64,000 nt of DNA from Myoxocephalus aenaeus (GCA_038501785.1 JBAMJR010000013.1:5805001-5869000), one strand, 5' to 3'. Shown: positions 1 to 13,861, counted from the first letter of the stretch. Notes: generated by a model from the sequence alone, not told the origin. Numbers and translations: made by a program.

Positions 1-2530
1 TGCTGCTTTCGTACTTGGAGTCACACATTGATAACTGAGAGTTTAAAAAAGATCTGGTAATGATACAGCAACTGTTAGCTTTTAGAACATATAGCTGAAG
101 AAGAGTCACAAAGCGACTACAAATGGTGCGGCTGCGTCAATCTGTGTGTCTCGCTGGAATGATGGAGAAGCAGGGTTCCTTCGTCTCTTAATCCCTGCGT
201 GTCAACGGGGGGTGTGACCATACGTGAATCAGAATGGCACGACTGGCAGTTTCCAATACAATAATCGTAGCTACATTCTGTCACACTCTGCTTCCTAAAA
301 GCAAAATGTGCTCCCTTCCTCGACCCACCGGGCAGAGGGCCATCCACAACATCTGCATCAGCCTGGAGGACTCCCATCTCAACCGCAGCAACGACTTCAT
401 GCTGGTTCTCTGTCAACTAACTCACTCTCCCAACACACACACATCTGTCCGAAGCATTTAGTTTGTCCTCGCTGTCAACCTCCACCTCATCACCAACCTG
501 TATATCATCATCATTGGGAGATTGCGTAATCCTTGCTGTCAGAGTCTTCTTCATCAGAGTCCTGCATGTAAACGCCTACCTCGTCATAGACGTCTGCCAG
601 CAGCCCAAATTCATTGTTTCCTCCGTCTGACCGTTTAAGGGGCCCTGACCCTCAGTTTGGGAACCATAGGACTAAACTATACCAACTAAAAATTGACGAA
701 TAGTGCATATTAACAATCTAAAAATGGCAGATATAATATATCAATCACAGATGACTTTCACGTTTGAAACAATTGGGTGATAATACTTCTGTACTTTTAA
801 TTAAACAGGATCCTGATTGCAGGACTTGAACTTGTAATGGATTTGTTCTCCATTCTGTGAGTGGGAGTTCATTTACATGATGGTTTATGGTAAGAGGAGA
901 GTGTACTGTAACCTTAAGGCCAGCCTGTAAGAAGTATATGTGTGTGTTTTGATAATAAGGATTTCTCTGGATTTAGTGATTGAGGATTCACCAGGCTGAT
1001 TAGAAATGCATCCTCCAACCATCTGCCTGCTCCATCTGACACACCAGCCTGCCTCTTCCCTTTTCTTACTTACACACTTTATTCCTATTGCCCTCCCCAG
1101 TCCCTACTCTCATCATAAAATCTTATCTCCCTCTATTGAGCCTGCTGTGTTCTCGACAGGACGTCTGCACATTATCCTGCGATACAGTATATTAGGGTTA
1201 GGGTGTTGTGTAATTCGCACTCCATCCCAGATGAGCATATGCTTGGTTTCCCGCGGAGGAAAAGAACAACATTTTCTCATTAAAACATGTTTGACCATTA
1301 CTGAGGCAATGGAGAATGAAAGAGGTCCTGAACCCCAGTGCATTCCCTTGTGTGAAATGGTTCAGATGAACTCCATCTACATTAGCCTCCACCGAGGTTA
1401 CTGTTGCTCTGATGGGGCCTTTTTCTGTTAATATAGCATGTTTTTAGAGTCCATTAAGACCTTTTCGTAAACCGCTGAATTTACTGGAAAATTACCTCTG
1501 GGTAGCATGTACATATCTCCATAAAATATAACTTTTTAGATTTGTCAAGTTTTTTTCTACATTAAAGCTGAATATGAGCTCCAAAAATACACTTCTGTCG
1601 GCTGTCTTTTATATAAAGAAAAAAGATACACAAAAAACAAGTTGATTTGACCCTAATTAAAATCTTCTCTCACAGAAAAGGGTGAAACAAAATCACAATA
1701 TGCATGAAAAATGGAAGCTAAAATCTTGTTTTTGTGTTAAAATATTAGTTATTTGGTGCATAACTGTTATGCAAACAATGCCAGTTTTCTTCATTCTCCA
1801 TAATGTACATTCATTTCATTTAAAGAAAGACACTTTACATTACCAGATGTTTTAGTTTGCTTTGATGTTCACTCATCTGTGACAGATCTGTGTGGTTTCC
1901 CCAAGCATCGCGATATCACCACTTTAATCCTCTTGTTCCTTTATCATTCATGAACGCCTCTTATCTAGCTCCTTTTAAACTGTGACTCCTATAAATTCAT
2001 TTTTTTCTTCCTTATAACTAATCATGTTCCTTTATTACAAACTCTTATCAAGTTTTTTCATTAACTGTGACTCTTATCAATTTGCTATTCTAATGGGGAG
2101 CTTCTAAGAAAATTGAAAGACACAGTATATCACAGATGTGCAGCCTTCAGCCCTTTAAGCTTGAGCCCTGCTATAATTTCCCCTCCTGTGTGCATCAGTC
2201 AGTCGGTTGTAACTGTTCTGTATTAAAGAGCACAGGATGCTGTTGACCAGGAGTTGTCCACTGCTCCTCCAGTGCTGCAGAGACATAACTTTGTACAATT
2301 TTGAAATAGGGTAAGTCTTGAATGAGTATGAACTTGTTGAACTGAATATGGAAAGCTTGAACTGCACTGCTGCCTCTAAATATCAGATTAACTGCATGTA
2401 GATATACATATAAAATAGTATATTGTATATGGACAGATATATATATTCATTGTAATATGATGTACATCTTAATAGACAATGTTAAGCCACTATCAGCAGT
2501 GTATCTTAAGTGTCAGTTGGTCACTCGCTC
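1..2530. other. intron 1 or upstream, no supported gene
   Basis: AT-rich sequence. The first 680 bases contain minus-strand coding-like text and, at 617-680, a (G)GGGCCC...CAGTTTGGGAACCAT end typical of a dispersed teleost repeat. A plus-strand frame at 1006-1431 has no recognisable content. The rest shows no repeats or exons I can support. Confidence 0.5.
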
Positions 2531-2830
2531 AGTCGGTGAGTCTGCCACTGAAATATCTTGACATCTATTGCCAAGAAAGTTGCATAAACAATCCTCATAA
2601 GATGAATTATAATACCTTAGTGATCCCTTAACTTTTCCTCTGGCTATTGCACCGTCATCAATTTACTATTGCAATTTGTCCAATACTGTGGGTTATAACA
2701 AATAACTGCAAAACTAATGACATTACCATTGGCCTCAGCTTTAGCACAAAGTGGCATGCTAACAATAAAATGTTGAACATGTTAAACATTATACTTGATA
2801 ATCATCCGCATGTTCCCCATTGACTCCCCA
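2531..2830 (+). repeat. old copy of a teleost dispersed repeat
   Basis: The text contains successive landmarks I recognise from a very common fish repeat: GAAATATCTTGACATCTATTG, TAGTGATCCCTTAACTTTTC, ATTTGTCCAATACT, GCAAAACTAATGACATT, GGCATGCTAACA and ATGTTAAACATTATACTT. The copy is diverged. A reverse-oriented partner appears near 20.04-20.17 kb. Confidence 0.6.
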
Positions 2831-3490
2831 TTCACTATCCAAGTTGGAGCGTCTGAATTTTCTCAGTTAAGATTTTTCAAAATATATGAATGAAGGAAGT
2901 TTTTCTTTTTAATTTCTTAATTCTTTTTGTACCATTACACCCCAAATATACATTATGATTTATTTTTGAAGGACGGGTTGTGTATTGCTGAGCTGCCATA
3001 TACAGATGGAGGGTGAGCTGCTGACAGCTGCATGCTTCACTGCAAGACTCAGTGGCTCCATGAGAGAGAGAGAGCTTGACACAGAGACAAACAGAGAGAG
3101 AAAGAGAGAGAAAGAGTGAGAGAGAGGGAGGACGAGAGCGAGAGAAAGAGAAAGTGTATAAAAGGATCAGATTTCTTTCTGTCTCTCTCTCATCAGTGAA
3201 GCGTTATCTGACCCACTGGTGGCCTGTTACATCTGTCCTACTTGCCTCCCTATCTTTCTATCTGTGTCTCTTTTTCTCTCTCCCTGTTTCATGTTCTCTC
3301 TCGTCTTCTCAGTAGGCGACTTCCCTCCATCCCGCTTATCTGGCCCGCGTCCCAATCACACTTTCTTACAGTGCACGAGTGTGTTGGTGTCTGTGTGTGT
3401 ATATGTGTGTGTGTATGTAAGAAGGATCATTTCTGAGTAAGATGTTTGCCAAAATAAAGGTTTAATCTCCTTTAAAAAGAATTATAACCT

Positions 3491-3526
3491 GTGCGCGCAC
3501 GCACACGCGCACACGCGCACACGCAC

Positions 3527-3619
<93 letters not shown>
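3491..3619. repeat. (CA)n microsatellite with CG-interrupted start
   Basis: Begins as GCGCACGC-type alternating purine-pyrimidine and becomes a pure CA run of over 40 units from about 3532. Confidence 0.98.
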
Positions 3620-3622
<3 letters not shown>

Positions 3623-5088
3623 AATCTGCTTCTCATCTTCACCAAATCCATCTATTTTGGGAGGAATAAATCCACTATTCATTAGGGCAATTTCAACAGC
3701 GGTAAAAAAAAACATCAACATCTTATTGAATACTACTATTTTTTACAAAGGATTTTTATTTTTATTTTTTTAGATCTTGTGGATTGGGGTTGAAACTACA
3801 GTTGTAACAGAATATGTTCCCATTGCTTCGCCCACCCGTATTTCTTGGCTGGAAATCCAAAGAGATCAAGCAGAGCCGTTTGTCTGACATGAGGTGGGGT
3901 TGGATGACAAATGTGTGCATATGTGTGTCTGCTTGTATATAACAGCTTACAACGGTATAACCCTCGTCATCCTCCTTTCCCCAGATTTGAATTTGCCATC
4001 AGTCTGCTCAGAGGTTTATTTGTGTGTGTATATATCAGTCTGCATCAGTCTGCAGGATATACACACATATTGGCCATAAAAACAACGCTTACTACACACA
4101 ACCAAACCAACTGACACTAATTAAGTTCAGCAAAAGTCCAATAACATGGGACGTAAAATTACATTCTGTAATAATAATTCATGGAGCGAGGGCAAAAAAA
4201 AAGATCAAACTTGATCTCTGTTTTTCACGAGCTTGTACTGTATCCCTGTGAAACCAAAATCCCGTGGTATTTCTTGTCCCCTCCCTCTGTCACATGGAGC
4301 CACTCATCTGGAGCCTGTTCTTGAAAAACGCAAATATTGTAAATATTTGATGATTGATATATGTATAATTCAAATCCCTATGTGATGAATTATGCATCGT
4401 CTGGTGGGATATGATGAATATTTGTCTTTGCTACTGATAGCGCAGTCTCCCATCTCAAGCCACTGACTGAAGTCCTGTAAGTGTGTATGTGGAGGGGAAT
4501 GATAAAAGAAACCTCAGATACAGACAGAATATATGAGTTCACGAACTCAGTGCTCTAAAAAGTAATCTGAGTACTCGATACACTACGACTACATACGTTT
4601 AAATATTAAGTAGATACACTACTAATGAAGTTTCTATTTATCCAAACCAGCTATTTTATTTTATCTATTAAATCAGGATGTCTGTTTTCTGTCTTGTGAA
4701 ACATCAGGAAATACAACCAGTCTAATGTGGTTGTTGTCCTGCTACAGCACTGACAACAAAAGCAAAAAAGAAGAAAGTTTATATTTTTATATATATATGT
4801 TTTTTATATATATATATATATATCTACTGTAGGTGCATGGCCTCTACAGGGTTTGCATTTGTCATCATGTCTTGTGCTTTTCTCCAAGGAAAGTGACATG
4901 CATCGGGACTAGCTAATTCACAATTAAATAAAATGCAATGGCAGCAAGTGAAAAAATGCCCTGTAGAGATGTGAAGTGACAGGGGCTCAGATAAAGCTGT
5001 GAAGACACAGAGAGAAGTCTGCTCAGTCAAGCAGCTGAACACTGGGGAGGATTGAATGAGCTGAACAGCTGAGGATACGAGTGTGCAT

Positions 5089-5089
<1 letters not shown>

Positions 5090-5151
<62 letters not shown>

Positions 5152-5199
5152 CACACTCACACTCTCACACACACTCACACACACACGCACACACACACG
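5090..5199. repeat. compound (CA)n/(CACT)n microsatellite
   Basis: A pure CA run to 5149 is followed by imperfect CACTCA/CACGCA variants. Confidence 0.97.
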
Positions 5200-5572
5200 T
5201 ACAGTCTGCTAATGGGTAGGGGTTATTGCCAGGTCAAGATGAGTCAGGAGAAGGTCAGGGAGGGAACGACATTTTTGTTATGTAAGATTATCTGAACAGG
5301 CAGTGTGTGTGTGTAGTGTATGCTTGAATGACTTGCATGTGTGTCTTCCTGCTTCTGTCAGTTGGTATAGATTGCTATGTATTGTATATATGTGAATATT
5401 ACATGTGTGTGTGTGTGCGTGTGTTGTGTGTTTGATCCCAGCAGACTAGTGGTCCACCCAATGCGTCACCAGATCCAGCCCACACCTCGACCCCTAAAGT
5501 CATTACACGCTGCTACCCAATCCCTCCACGTCTCCCAACCAGCTCCCTGGGGTCTCAGACACATGTGAGACA

Positions 5573-5573
<1 letters not shown>

Positions 5574-5656
<83 letters not shown>
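5574..5656. repeat. (CA)n microsatellite
   Basis: About 41 uninterrupted CA units. Confidence 0.98.
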
Positions 5657-5660
<4 letters not shown>

Positions 5661-7228
5661 GGTGGTTCTTTAGCCTTAATTAGCTCAAGTGCCTATATTA
5701 TATATAAGAGTATTAGTGAAGACCTGATCTGATGTTTATGATAAAACTGTTTACTGAGCTTCAGTACCATAACCTTGTCCAAACTCATAACTAAAGTAGA
5801 CATGTTTAACCTTGCAGCAATAAAATAATCAATAATAACACTTAAATAATGAATAGTCACTTATGTAGTTGTAGTATGATTTGTGCAGGATCATCAGACC
5901 ACCAAATTTGAAATTTGATTAAATGTGCTCCAGTCTGTGTACATTGGTGCTCTCAGACAACAGGATATATATAACCATTACTGTATCTGACCATTTTCTT
6001 CCGTAAAGATTACTTCAAACATGTTTGATTTTTAATACTGGGTCAAGAAAAAAAAACAGTGTATGTTTAATATGAATTTAGTGTGAGGTCTTTGTAGGTT
6101 TCGATAATCTCAAGGTCTGATCTGAGTTTTACACACAGAGAAACAAAGATTTAAGTGAAGACAGTTCCTCTGTTGTGCACAGGAGCACAGCACACTTGAT
6201 CAACAGCTTTTCAAATCCAGTTTCTGAAACAAAAACAAAAGGGATTAACCTTAGATGTCTCCTATGACAGAGTATAATTATAAAGTATTTTATTTGGTTT
6301 GGACAGAACTGTATCAGAAGGCTCATTCAAACATCTGGCTTTATTTCACTACTTCACTGTTGGTGTAAACGTTGTTCATAGTTGCACACATGCTCCTGCA
6401 TACCTGTTTAAATCCCAACTTCTGCATAGGAAATGGTGAATATATCTTTCAAACCCCCCTCTTTTTGCACATGCAGTGATTATAAATGAGCTCCCACATG
6501 TATAATGTGGCAATTCCCATTGTGTTGTTCCTACATTTAGGCTAGACTCATTATTTCCGTTGCATTGCACTTCCCAGGGATCACTTGGCACTCAAATTTC
6601 ATTTTGGCATTCTTACTGATTCCTCCCCCAAAGACACACATTTTGTAGATAAACCACCATGTTTTCCCCAACTGCTACTGCTATCCTTCTTCCCTTTTCT
6701 TTTTTTTTACTATTCACTGTAGAGCTCTCCATTCATCCGGCTGCTACGAGAGATCCAAAACACACACCCACAGACAGTCCTGAAGAGACTTGAAACCAAG
6801 AGTCTAAATGTTAATATAAAGAGATCTCACTATATACTCACTGAGGGAAGGATGGAAAAGAGTCACAATTATTAAGGAAAAACACAAATCTAGACCATCT
6901 ACTTAAGGACAAACCTGAATATTAACGTGGCCATACAGGAGGGGAAGTTAGACCCGTACCTACTTCCATATTTCCTGTTGTTGTTCCCCCCTCCCCTTTT
7001 AATTAATTGTACATCAAGAATGAGCTGAATGCAGCTGAATGCAGTTATTACACACTTTATATTGCAGGCCCTAACAACTGGTCCCCCATCACTGCCCGCG
7101 TCGCTTTTCAAAGGTCAATCCCCGCCCCTTGTTAAATGTGAAAGCACCAATCAGAGCAGTCTGTACCACATGATTAATGAACCCTACATAGGTCATGGCC
7201 TTTTAATAAGTAACTGCATTGATAAAAG

Positions 7229-7230
<2 letters not shown>

Positions 7231-7310
<80 letters not shown>
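7231..7310. repeat. compound (GT)n-(GA)n microsatellite
   Basis: A GT run to 7295 passes directly into eight GA units. Confidence 0.98.
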
Positions 7311-7425
7311 TGTATAGGTGTAATAGCCAGGGAGGCTGCAGAGTGCATGACTTGATATATGAAGAGTAATGACTAGTTGAGCGCTCTCCCTACTAGTACA
7401 TCAAGATAGATATGGAGCATTTCAA

Positions 7426-7430
7426 GTGTG

Positions 7431-7477
<47 letters not shown>
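7426..7477. repeat. (GT)n microsatellite
   Basis: About 26 units with one GC interruption. Confidence 0.97.
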
Positions 7478-9290
7478 ATGTGACAAATGAGAGCAAATGG
7501 GACAGATGAGAGCTGAAGATGTCATTCAGTCAACAGCAGAGCTCTCTACCACCACTCTACCACACATATCTCTCTTTCACACACACACACCCACACACAT
7601 CCAGCAAGTATACGAACCACAGCCATCATTAGCATTTCAAAGTAACAAGGTGCAAGAAGGCACAAAATTATGCATTTTGTGCACTTTGAAATGGAGATTT
7701 GCTTAAAGACTGGAAAAATACTGTTTACTTTTCCAAAAGAGAGGATTTGAAATGGTCCCAATCATTTCCACTCTATCGTCAATGTCGACTCACACACACA
7801 CACACCAGTTCACTCACTCGCTCACATACTCACTCACTGAAAATGTCACAGGAGAGTGATTCGGTCATATCAAATTGACAACTCAGCTGGTCCAAATTTG
7901 CTCTTTGATCATTTTATTTCCAGCCATAACTCATGCTGCATTCATTGTCGTTGGAAGGGCCTAACACTCTGGACTTTCAAGTCAGCTGCGAAACAGTGTC
8001 ACACTCTCAAGCCAGGTAAATCAACAATAAATAAACATATGTAGTTGCTGAGGCTGCACCTATGTAATTTGGCGAATTGCTCAGCGTTGGTGGAATTTTT
8101 CCTGCTTACAGAGCAGAGTCTCTGTAAGCAGACAAACTTATCTTCTTTCAGTCTTTAAGACGTGTGTTCAATAAGCTGCTTCAGGCTTTTCAAAGTCTCA
8201 CTGTGAACCAGACAAAGTGTGATCAGGTTTCATAATCACATATCATTTCATGAAGTGAGATTATTATGAAAGCATCTCAAGGACATGGATCAGAAAAGGA
8301 AACTTGATTCTAAATGTCTTTGGCAAGTAGTTTATTGTAATCTCAATGACAGTATGTTCTCATTTTTACTTTGAAAAAAGAACTGATGTGTTTCTTTTTT
8401 AAGCTACCTTCAATTATGTCTATCATACATGAAGAAAGAGTATAGCTTTGAATGAAACATTAGTTTAAATGAATGCTTTGAGCATGATAGAGAAACCTTG
8501 TAAACGGCTTTCTTCTGTATTGCATAACAAAAGGTCTACTTTGATCCAAGCCAAGAATGTTGTTTGTTTCTTTTTTTGTGTGTGGCTTTTTTCTCTTGAG
8601 TTATTTTGAATGATATCTTGGTTGACAATTGTGGGCTTTTAATTTTGTAATTCAAAATGAAAAAAGCAACAGCCTAGCTCGCCTTCTATCTATCTTTCTA
8701 TAGAGATCAATGCTTTTGTATTCTAGATACATGTTAAGCAACCAATGATTCAATACAAACATTTTTAGTTGCTGGGTAAAAAAGCATCTCCTGGCATAAA
8801 TCTATCCATTGACATGTCAGAGGACAAGATGCACAGGGCAGGGCAATCTTTCAGAGAATAGATTGCATTAAAATCAACAAGATGTTCGTTTTACAAAAGA
8901 GATTGAGTATAATGACAAAGCCATTGTCTGTGAGTGACACCAGCGAGTCTAAGTACCTCAGGCAGCAGTCAGTCTCTCTGCTCCAAATGATTGTTTTTTG
9001 TCAGAGTATCTCCATATATAAAGCTGTGCTTTTTAAAACACATGACACCGCTGTAGAATAAACATGGAGATAAATCATTCCCATTGGCTGTATTAATTAC
9101 CAGTTTCTCTGAGAGGTTTTCCTTGTAGTTCTAACGAGCTGTAATGAAGTATTAAATTAAAAGACTGTAGGCAACCTATACAGTACAAGCTATCGATTAT
9201 TCCCACATACAGTACACAGGAGGTGTGTTTTTTATGTGAGATGGAGAGAAATAAACCCTTTTTACATCAGACATTTAGACTACAAAGGTG

Positions 9291-9980
9291 CAGTTACATC
9301 GAGAGCAGGCGGCCGCAGCAGGAGGCGTTGACAAAAAACTGTGGTCAAGTCGTACAGTTTTAGGCTGCCTTCAAAGTACACACAGGAAGTCACAGAAAAA
9401 ATGACTTCCTGTTAGTTCCGAACTTTAGGCTACTTGTAGTTGACAGATGAAGTTTGGATTTATTCATATCTGTTTATAAATATATATGTATGTAGAAATG
9501 TGCGTGTAGCTGCATCCTTTGTTCTTTTTATGTCTGCGTGTTGTATAAATAAGCTTTATTATTATCAACCACACAAGATATGTTTTTAAATTAAACCGAA
9601 GACTAATAGTCAACAATCCAGCGTTAAGTATTACAACTACACTATAAAATAAGGATTTTCTACAACACGTTGTGTTTGCTGTCAGATCTAAGAGCCAATC
9701 AGCTCTCTGATGTGGCGACAGCCAGGCGTTTCCCATCATGCACTGGGCCACGCAGTCAATGGAGAGCTACTGCGGCACCTGGCTCCAAAATCGGCGGCCG
9801 CCTTGTTCTCGTGAGATTATCGTTGACCTCGTGTGCATGACGTCAGAGCAAGTCGGGAGCAAGTCGGACACGAATCTAACCGGCATGCATTGCGTGCCGA
9901 TCGCCGGCGATCGATTCTGCGTAGAACTTGCTCATCTCGAACGAGCCTAATAGCTCTACTTGTAGGTGTCCCATATGCCA
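9291..9980. other. CpG-rich patch with two NotI sites and a CRE palindrome
   Basis: Within an otherwise CpG-poor intron this patch contains GCGGCCGC at 9309-9316 and 9794-9801, a perfect TGACGTCA at 9838-9845 and a 16-bp palindrome CGATCGCCGGCGATCG at 9898-9913. Open frames here resemble no protein I know. It may be an internal CpG island or promoter, or a recent transposon remnant. Confidence 0.4.
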
Positions 9981-11230
9981 GCCCGCACAATAACAGGACC
10001 CTGCAACAGCCCTTTTTCACAGCAGGCATTTTAACTTGCCACCATCGGAATCACACAGGTGTTACTAATACTACTAATGACTTGGCTTTCGTTCTGACGC
10101 CTTTCTTTGTGAATGTGTATGGTATTAAATAATGAACATTATTAATGTGACGTTTTTGGGGAACATTTGTGTGTGCAGTACGCTACACTTCACAGAATCA
10201 GACTTGGCTCATTTACTCAGTATAAAGTGCTCCATCCGGAAGATTTTTGTATTTGATGTATTTGATAAATCTGCATTGGCAACTAGTTTGCAGGGAATTT
10301 ATTGGAAGAATACATATACTGTACATTCAGCATGGTTTACATGCGGCACATCTACTGCTATTTAAAACATCTATCTGGTGGTGAAGGTAATAATTCCACT
10401 TCCTAGCTAATCACATGAAGAAGTCTATTCAGCTGGATTGTCTTCCAGATTAAAGAGTCGAAGCCAGATGACTTTTCTTTTACTGTACATTAAACACCTG
10501 ATGATGCTGAACTGCATCTTCACTACATGGCTTGAACATTTGGTTGTGTATACAAATTACGATTTTGACAGATGTTGAATTTAGTGGAACGGACAAAAAA
10601 ATGTCAAGTGTTAATTTATTTTACCAATAAATTAGGCTGAGTATAACTTTTGTGAAGGACCATTGCAGGTCCACCATTGCATGGTTGAAAATACAGCATT
10701 GTTATTTTATGTGTTAACTCATGAAGGAAAGTTAAGTTGAGAATGTGAATGTTTACAGAGCGGTCGGTTTATGAAAACAGTGGTTATTCTTTGTTTATTG
10801 CTGACGGTTCTCTCTAATTTCTAGATTTGATAGCCAGCTCCATTTACCCGTGTGAACATTTTGTTCTTAGACTATTGGATTATTCAATTCTATGTTGCTC
10901 ATACCTTCAGGCTGTCAATCAAGAGTGGTTTCATCAGAGGCTTTTGATTGTGTGCAGTGGTGCTGGTTGAGGTTGCACTGTTAAACATTTACATAAATGT
11001 GCTCTCACTGAGTGGATATGACTGCATACATCTGGTTTTCCCTAACCACAGTGTATTTAACTCGGACAGTTACATAAGTTAGTACGGTTATTCTAGGTTT
11101 ATGGTTTAAAGAGGTCTGGAAAACAAATGTGAAGAAACTGAGGTGATAGTACTTTAGAGGAAGAGAGTGTGTACAGTAATGACACCAGGGGGGAATATAA
11201 CAAATTGTTACTCAATGTCAAGAGTATTTT

Positions 11231-11237
<7 letters not shown>

Positions 11238-11303
<66 letters not shown>
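11238..11303. repeat. (CT)n microsatellite
   Basis: 33 uninterrupted TC units. Confidence 0.98.
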
Positions 11304-11306
<3 letters not shown>

Positions 11307-11735
11307 TTCCAGGTGATGAAAGACTCCCACGTCTACAGTTAAACCTCAGTAAATGTCTACCTCTGTGCTACTGGGGTAAATTTACACCCCTGCATGGCCT
11401 TTCAGTCCATATAATACCTAAGCAGTCTGAAAGCACTTCACTACAACTAATCAGGCATGTTAGGGAGAGAAAAAAGAAAAAAAAAGGCAGTGCAACTGCT
11501 TTCGTATCTAATCTTTAACAGAGAGGAAGCGGACAGGCCTTTTTAAGTTGGCAGGGTAAAGAAAACTAAAAGAAAAATATTTATACTCTATGTACTTGTT
11601 CACACTTTGATCAAAAAATGCAGCCTCAGGCCTTTTCTGTGGCCAGCAAGTGAGGCAGGGATTTGATCTGGAATAATGTAAAATGCATCATATCCATCAT
11701 AGTCACATTCATCATAACATGAGCAGATCTGCAAG

Positions 11736-11737
<2 letters not shown>

Positions 11738-11799
<62 letters not shown>
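11738..11799. repeat. (AT)n microsatellite
   Basis: 31 uninterrupted AT units; self-complementary and able to extrude as a cruciform. Confidence 0.98.
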
Positions 11800-11802
<3 letters not shown>

Positions 11803-12321
11803 TTACTGTATCATTTTAATTATTTGACCCGACATTATGGTGTCATAGTTGTTGTGTCTGGCTGTCTTTGCATCCGCTTTCTTATTAAATGCCTTCGTTT
11901 GTGTTGTCAATAAAACAGCTTTCAAGTGAAGTGAAACAGAAAATTGAGAAACAACCAGAGACAAATAAAAATAAAAAAAACACCCTGGAGCAACAGGATG
12001 AGACACAGCAGGAAGGAAGGAAAGGAAGATAGGCTGAGGGAGACAGACGAGGCAGGAAGAGTGAAAGCTGTGGCATGTGATATAGAGGGAAACATGTCAG
12101 GTGGAGATGGAAGGAGGTGGTGGATGTAGTGATAGAAGCATACAGGGAGGAGGTGTTGGGAAGAGAAGGAAGAAAGAAGCCGCCGCCGTCATGGCATGTT
12201 TCTGCTTCCTTTCCAATCGTCTTTGTTGTCAGTGCAAGTGTGTGTGTGTATATGTGTAATAACCTCAGTTTGTGTTCCTATTGACTAAAGGGCTCATGAA
12301 TGTGTGCATGCACCAGTTGTC

Positions 12322-12322
<1 letters not shown>

Positions 12323-12399
<77 letters not shown>
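12323..12399. repeat. (GT)n microsatellite
   Basis: About 38 uninterrupted GT units. Confidence 0.98.
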
Positions 12400-12400
<1 letters not shown>

Positions 12401-13636
12401 CACTGCAGTGTGAGCCTCGTGGTTAACATCTTTCTCTCTCCAATACTGTGCTGATCAGACTAGTGTGAGGAGGCTCTCGAAGGGTAGACGTTTACATTAG
12501 AGAGTAGAGTTTAGTATTCAGGATCAGGCCACGCTCATCTGTGATGTCTGTCTGTGTACTTTCATTTTAAACCATCTCTGTCAGATGTCCAGACTGTTCT
12601 ATGGACAGAGAGTTCAATCCACTTTAACCTTATCTGAACGGTCCGATGTGTCACCATCACTTATGTCTCACTATCTCTCTGGCCTTGCTGGGAGATCTTG
12701 GGAAAAATAGGAGAAAAAGAAGTCCCAGAAGGGCAACACACGCGCCCAATCCGCAGTGTTTAGCATTCATAATATCCACAGGCCAGTGCAGAGTATGCCG
12801 TACACAATCCACATATATGTATATGTTTGCTTTGCCAAGTTTGTTTTGGTCCAATACGTACATTTAATCTTTATCCATGCTATCTAAGTAGTAATATTTA
12901 AAGATATTTTTAGGAGACAGGGTTGCACAATACTAGATCAAGTTTTTAAATTGCATAATATGATACACTTGCTGTAAGTCTGATTCATAAAAAAATTAAA
13001 ATACATTTCCTAAGCTGCTCTGATGAACTGCAGCAGTCTCTTATGTACCTGTAAGGAATAAATCTGAATTTGCACGCATGCATTTGATGAGAGATGTCAC
13101 ACATGAAGCAAGTTATTTTATCTAACTCTTGCAAGTGACATAAATACCTTTTAATTAATCTCTTTGGCAGAACATGTGAAATCAAATTTACTGAAACTTA
13201 CTGAAAACCTGAAGACACATATCAAATGCACTCAGGTCCGTATTCTACCCTTAAACTCGCTGCGGTTTGTGTTTCTTTCTGCCAGGCGTATAAGCTCTTT
13301 ATATCTGTGATTGACACATTTAGTACTCTTAACAACTGCCGACACGCCTCGGCAACCATCTGTCACTCAAGGCCCCCTGTCGCCACAGTAACAGGGGTCT
13401 AAACAGGGGAGGAGACCAATAGAAAGGGCACAGCCATGAAAACCTGTCACCCCTAGCAACGTCACCTGCCCCCAGCATCTTTCTCTCCTCATAGCTAATT
13501 TTCCTCGATTACTCTCTCACAAGGGCTATATTTAGGCATTTAAACATTATAGCTGTGAATAATTGAGTCAGTTCTTTGCAGTTCCTGGGACATGTGAGCC
13601 TTTTCATGTGAGGGTACAGTCTCCCTTCAATGGTAA

Positions 13637-13861
13637 AACCCATCTTCTATCACTAACGTTGGGTATATTTTACCCGAACACGTGCCTGTTGAAAAAAAAC
13701 AGGGATTGGAGCAGGGAGACACGCCCACCTTCAATTACGTCAGTGAGCAGCATGAAGCTACACAAGGACCCACGTAAGTCAGACAAAAGAAACACAATGA
13801 AAATAACGTAACCACAATCGCTCGGGTAAAAATCACCCAAACGTTAGTGTTCTAGGGTTAA
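13637..13861. mobile_element. piggyBac-like MITE, about 225 bp
   Basis: The right end reads CGGGTAAAAATCACCC, then AAACGTTAGTG, then TTCTAGGG, directly followed by TTAA at 13858-13861. The left side near 13651-13677 carries the inverted counterpart CACTAACGTTGGG...TTTTACCCGA. A CCCTAGAA terminus and a TTAA target are hallmarks of the piggyBac superfamily. The outermost left bases are degraded, so only the right TTAA is clear. There is no transposase frame, hence a non-autonomous element. Confidence 0.6.

Larger units (their letters stand above)
2831..9290. other. intron 1 segment, microsatellite-rich, no supported exon
   Basis: Holds a GA-rich tract with a TATAAAAG (3062-3190), CA/GT arrays listed separately, and a short TA run near 4794-4822. 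Remaining sequence is AT-rich with no coding exon or recognised element. Confidence 0.5.
9981..13635. other. intron 1 segment, no supported exon
   Basis: AT-rich with CT, TA and GT arrays listed separately. A moderately GC-rich, CpG-containing stretch lies at 13240-13480. No coding exon or transposon end recognised. Confidence 0.5.

Noticed and set aside
1192..1203. TTAGGGTTAGGG resembling telomeric repeat
   Set aside because: Only two units; expected by chance in 64 kb and no array around it.
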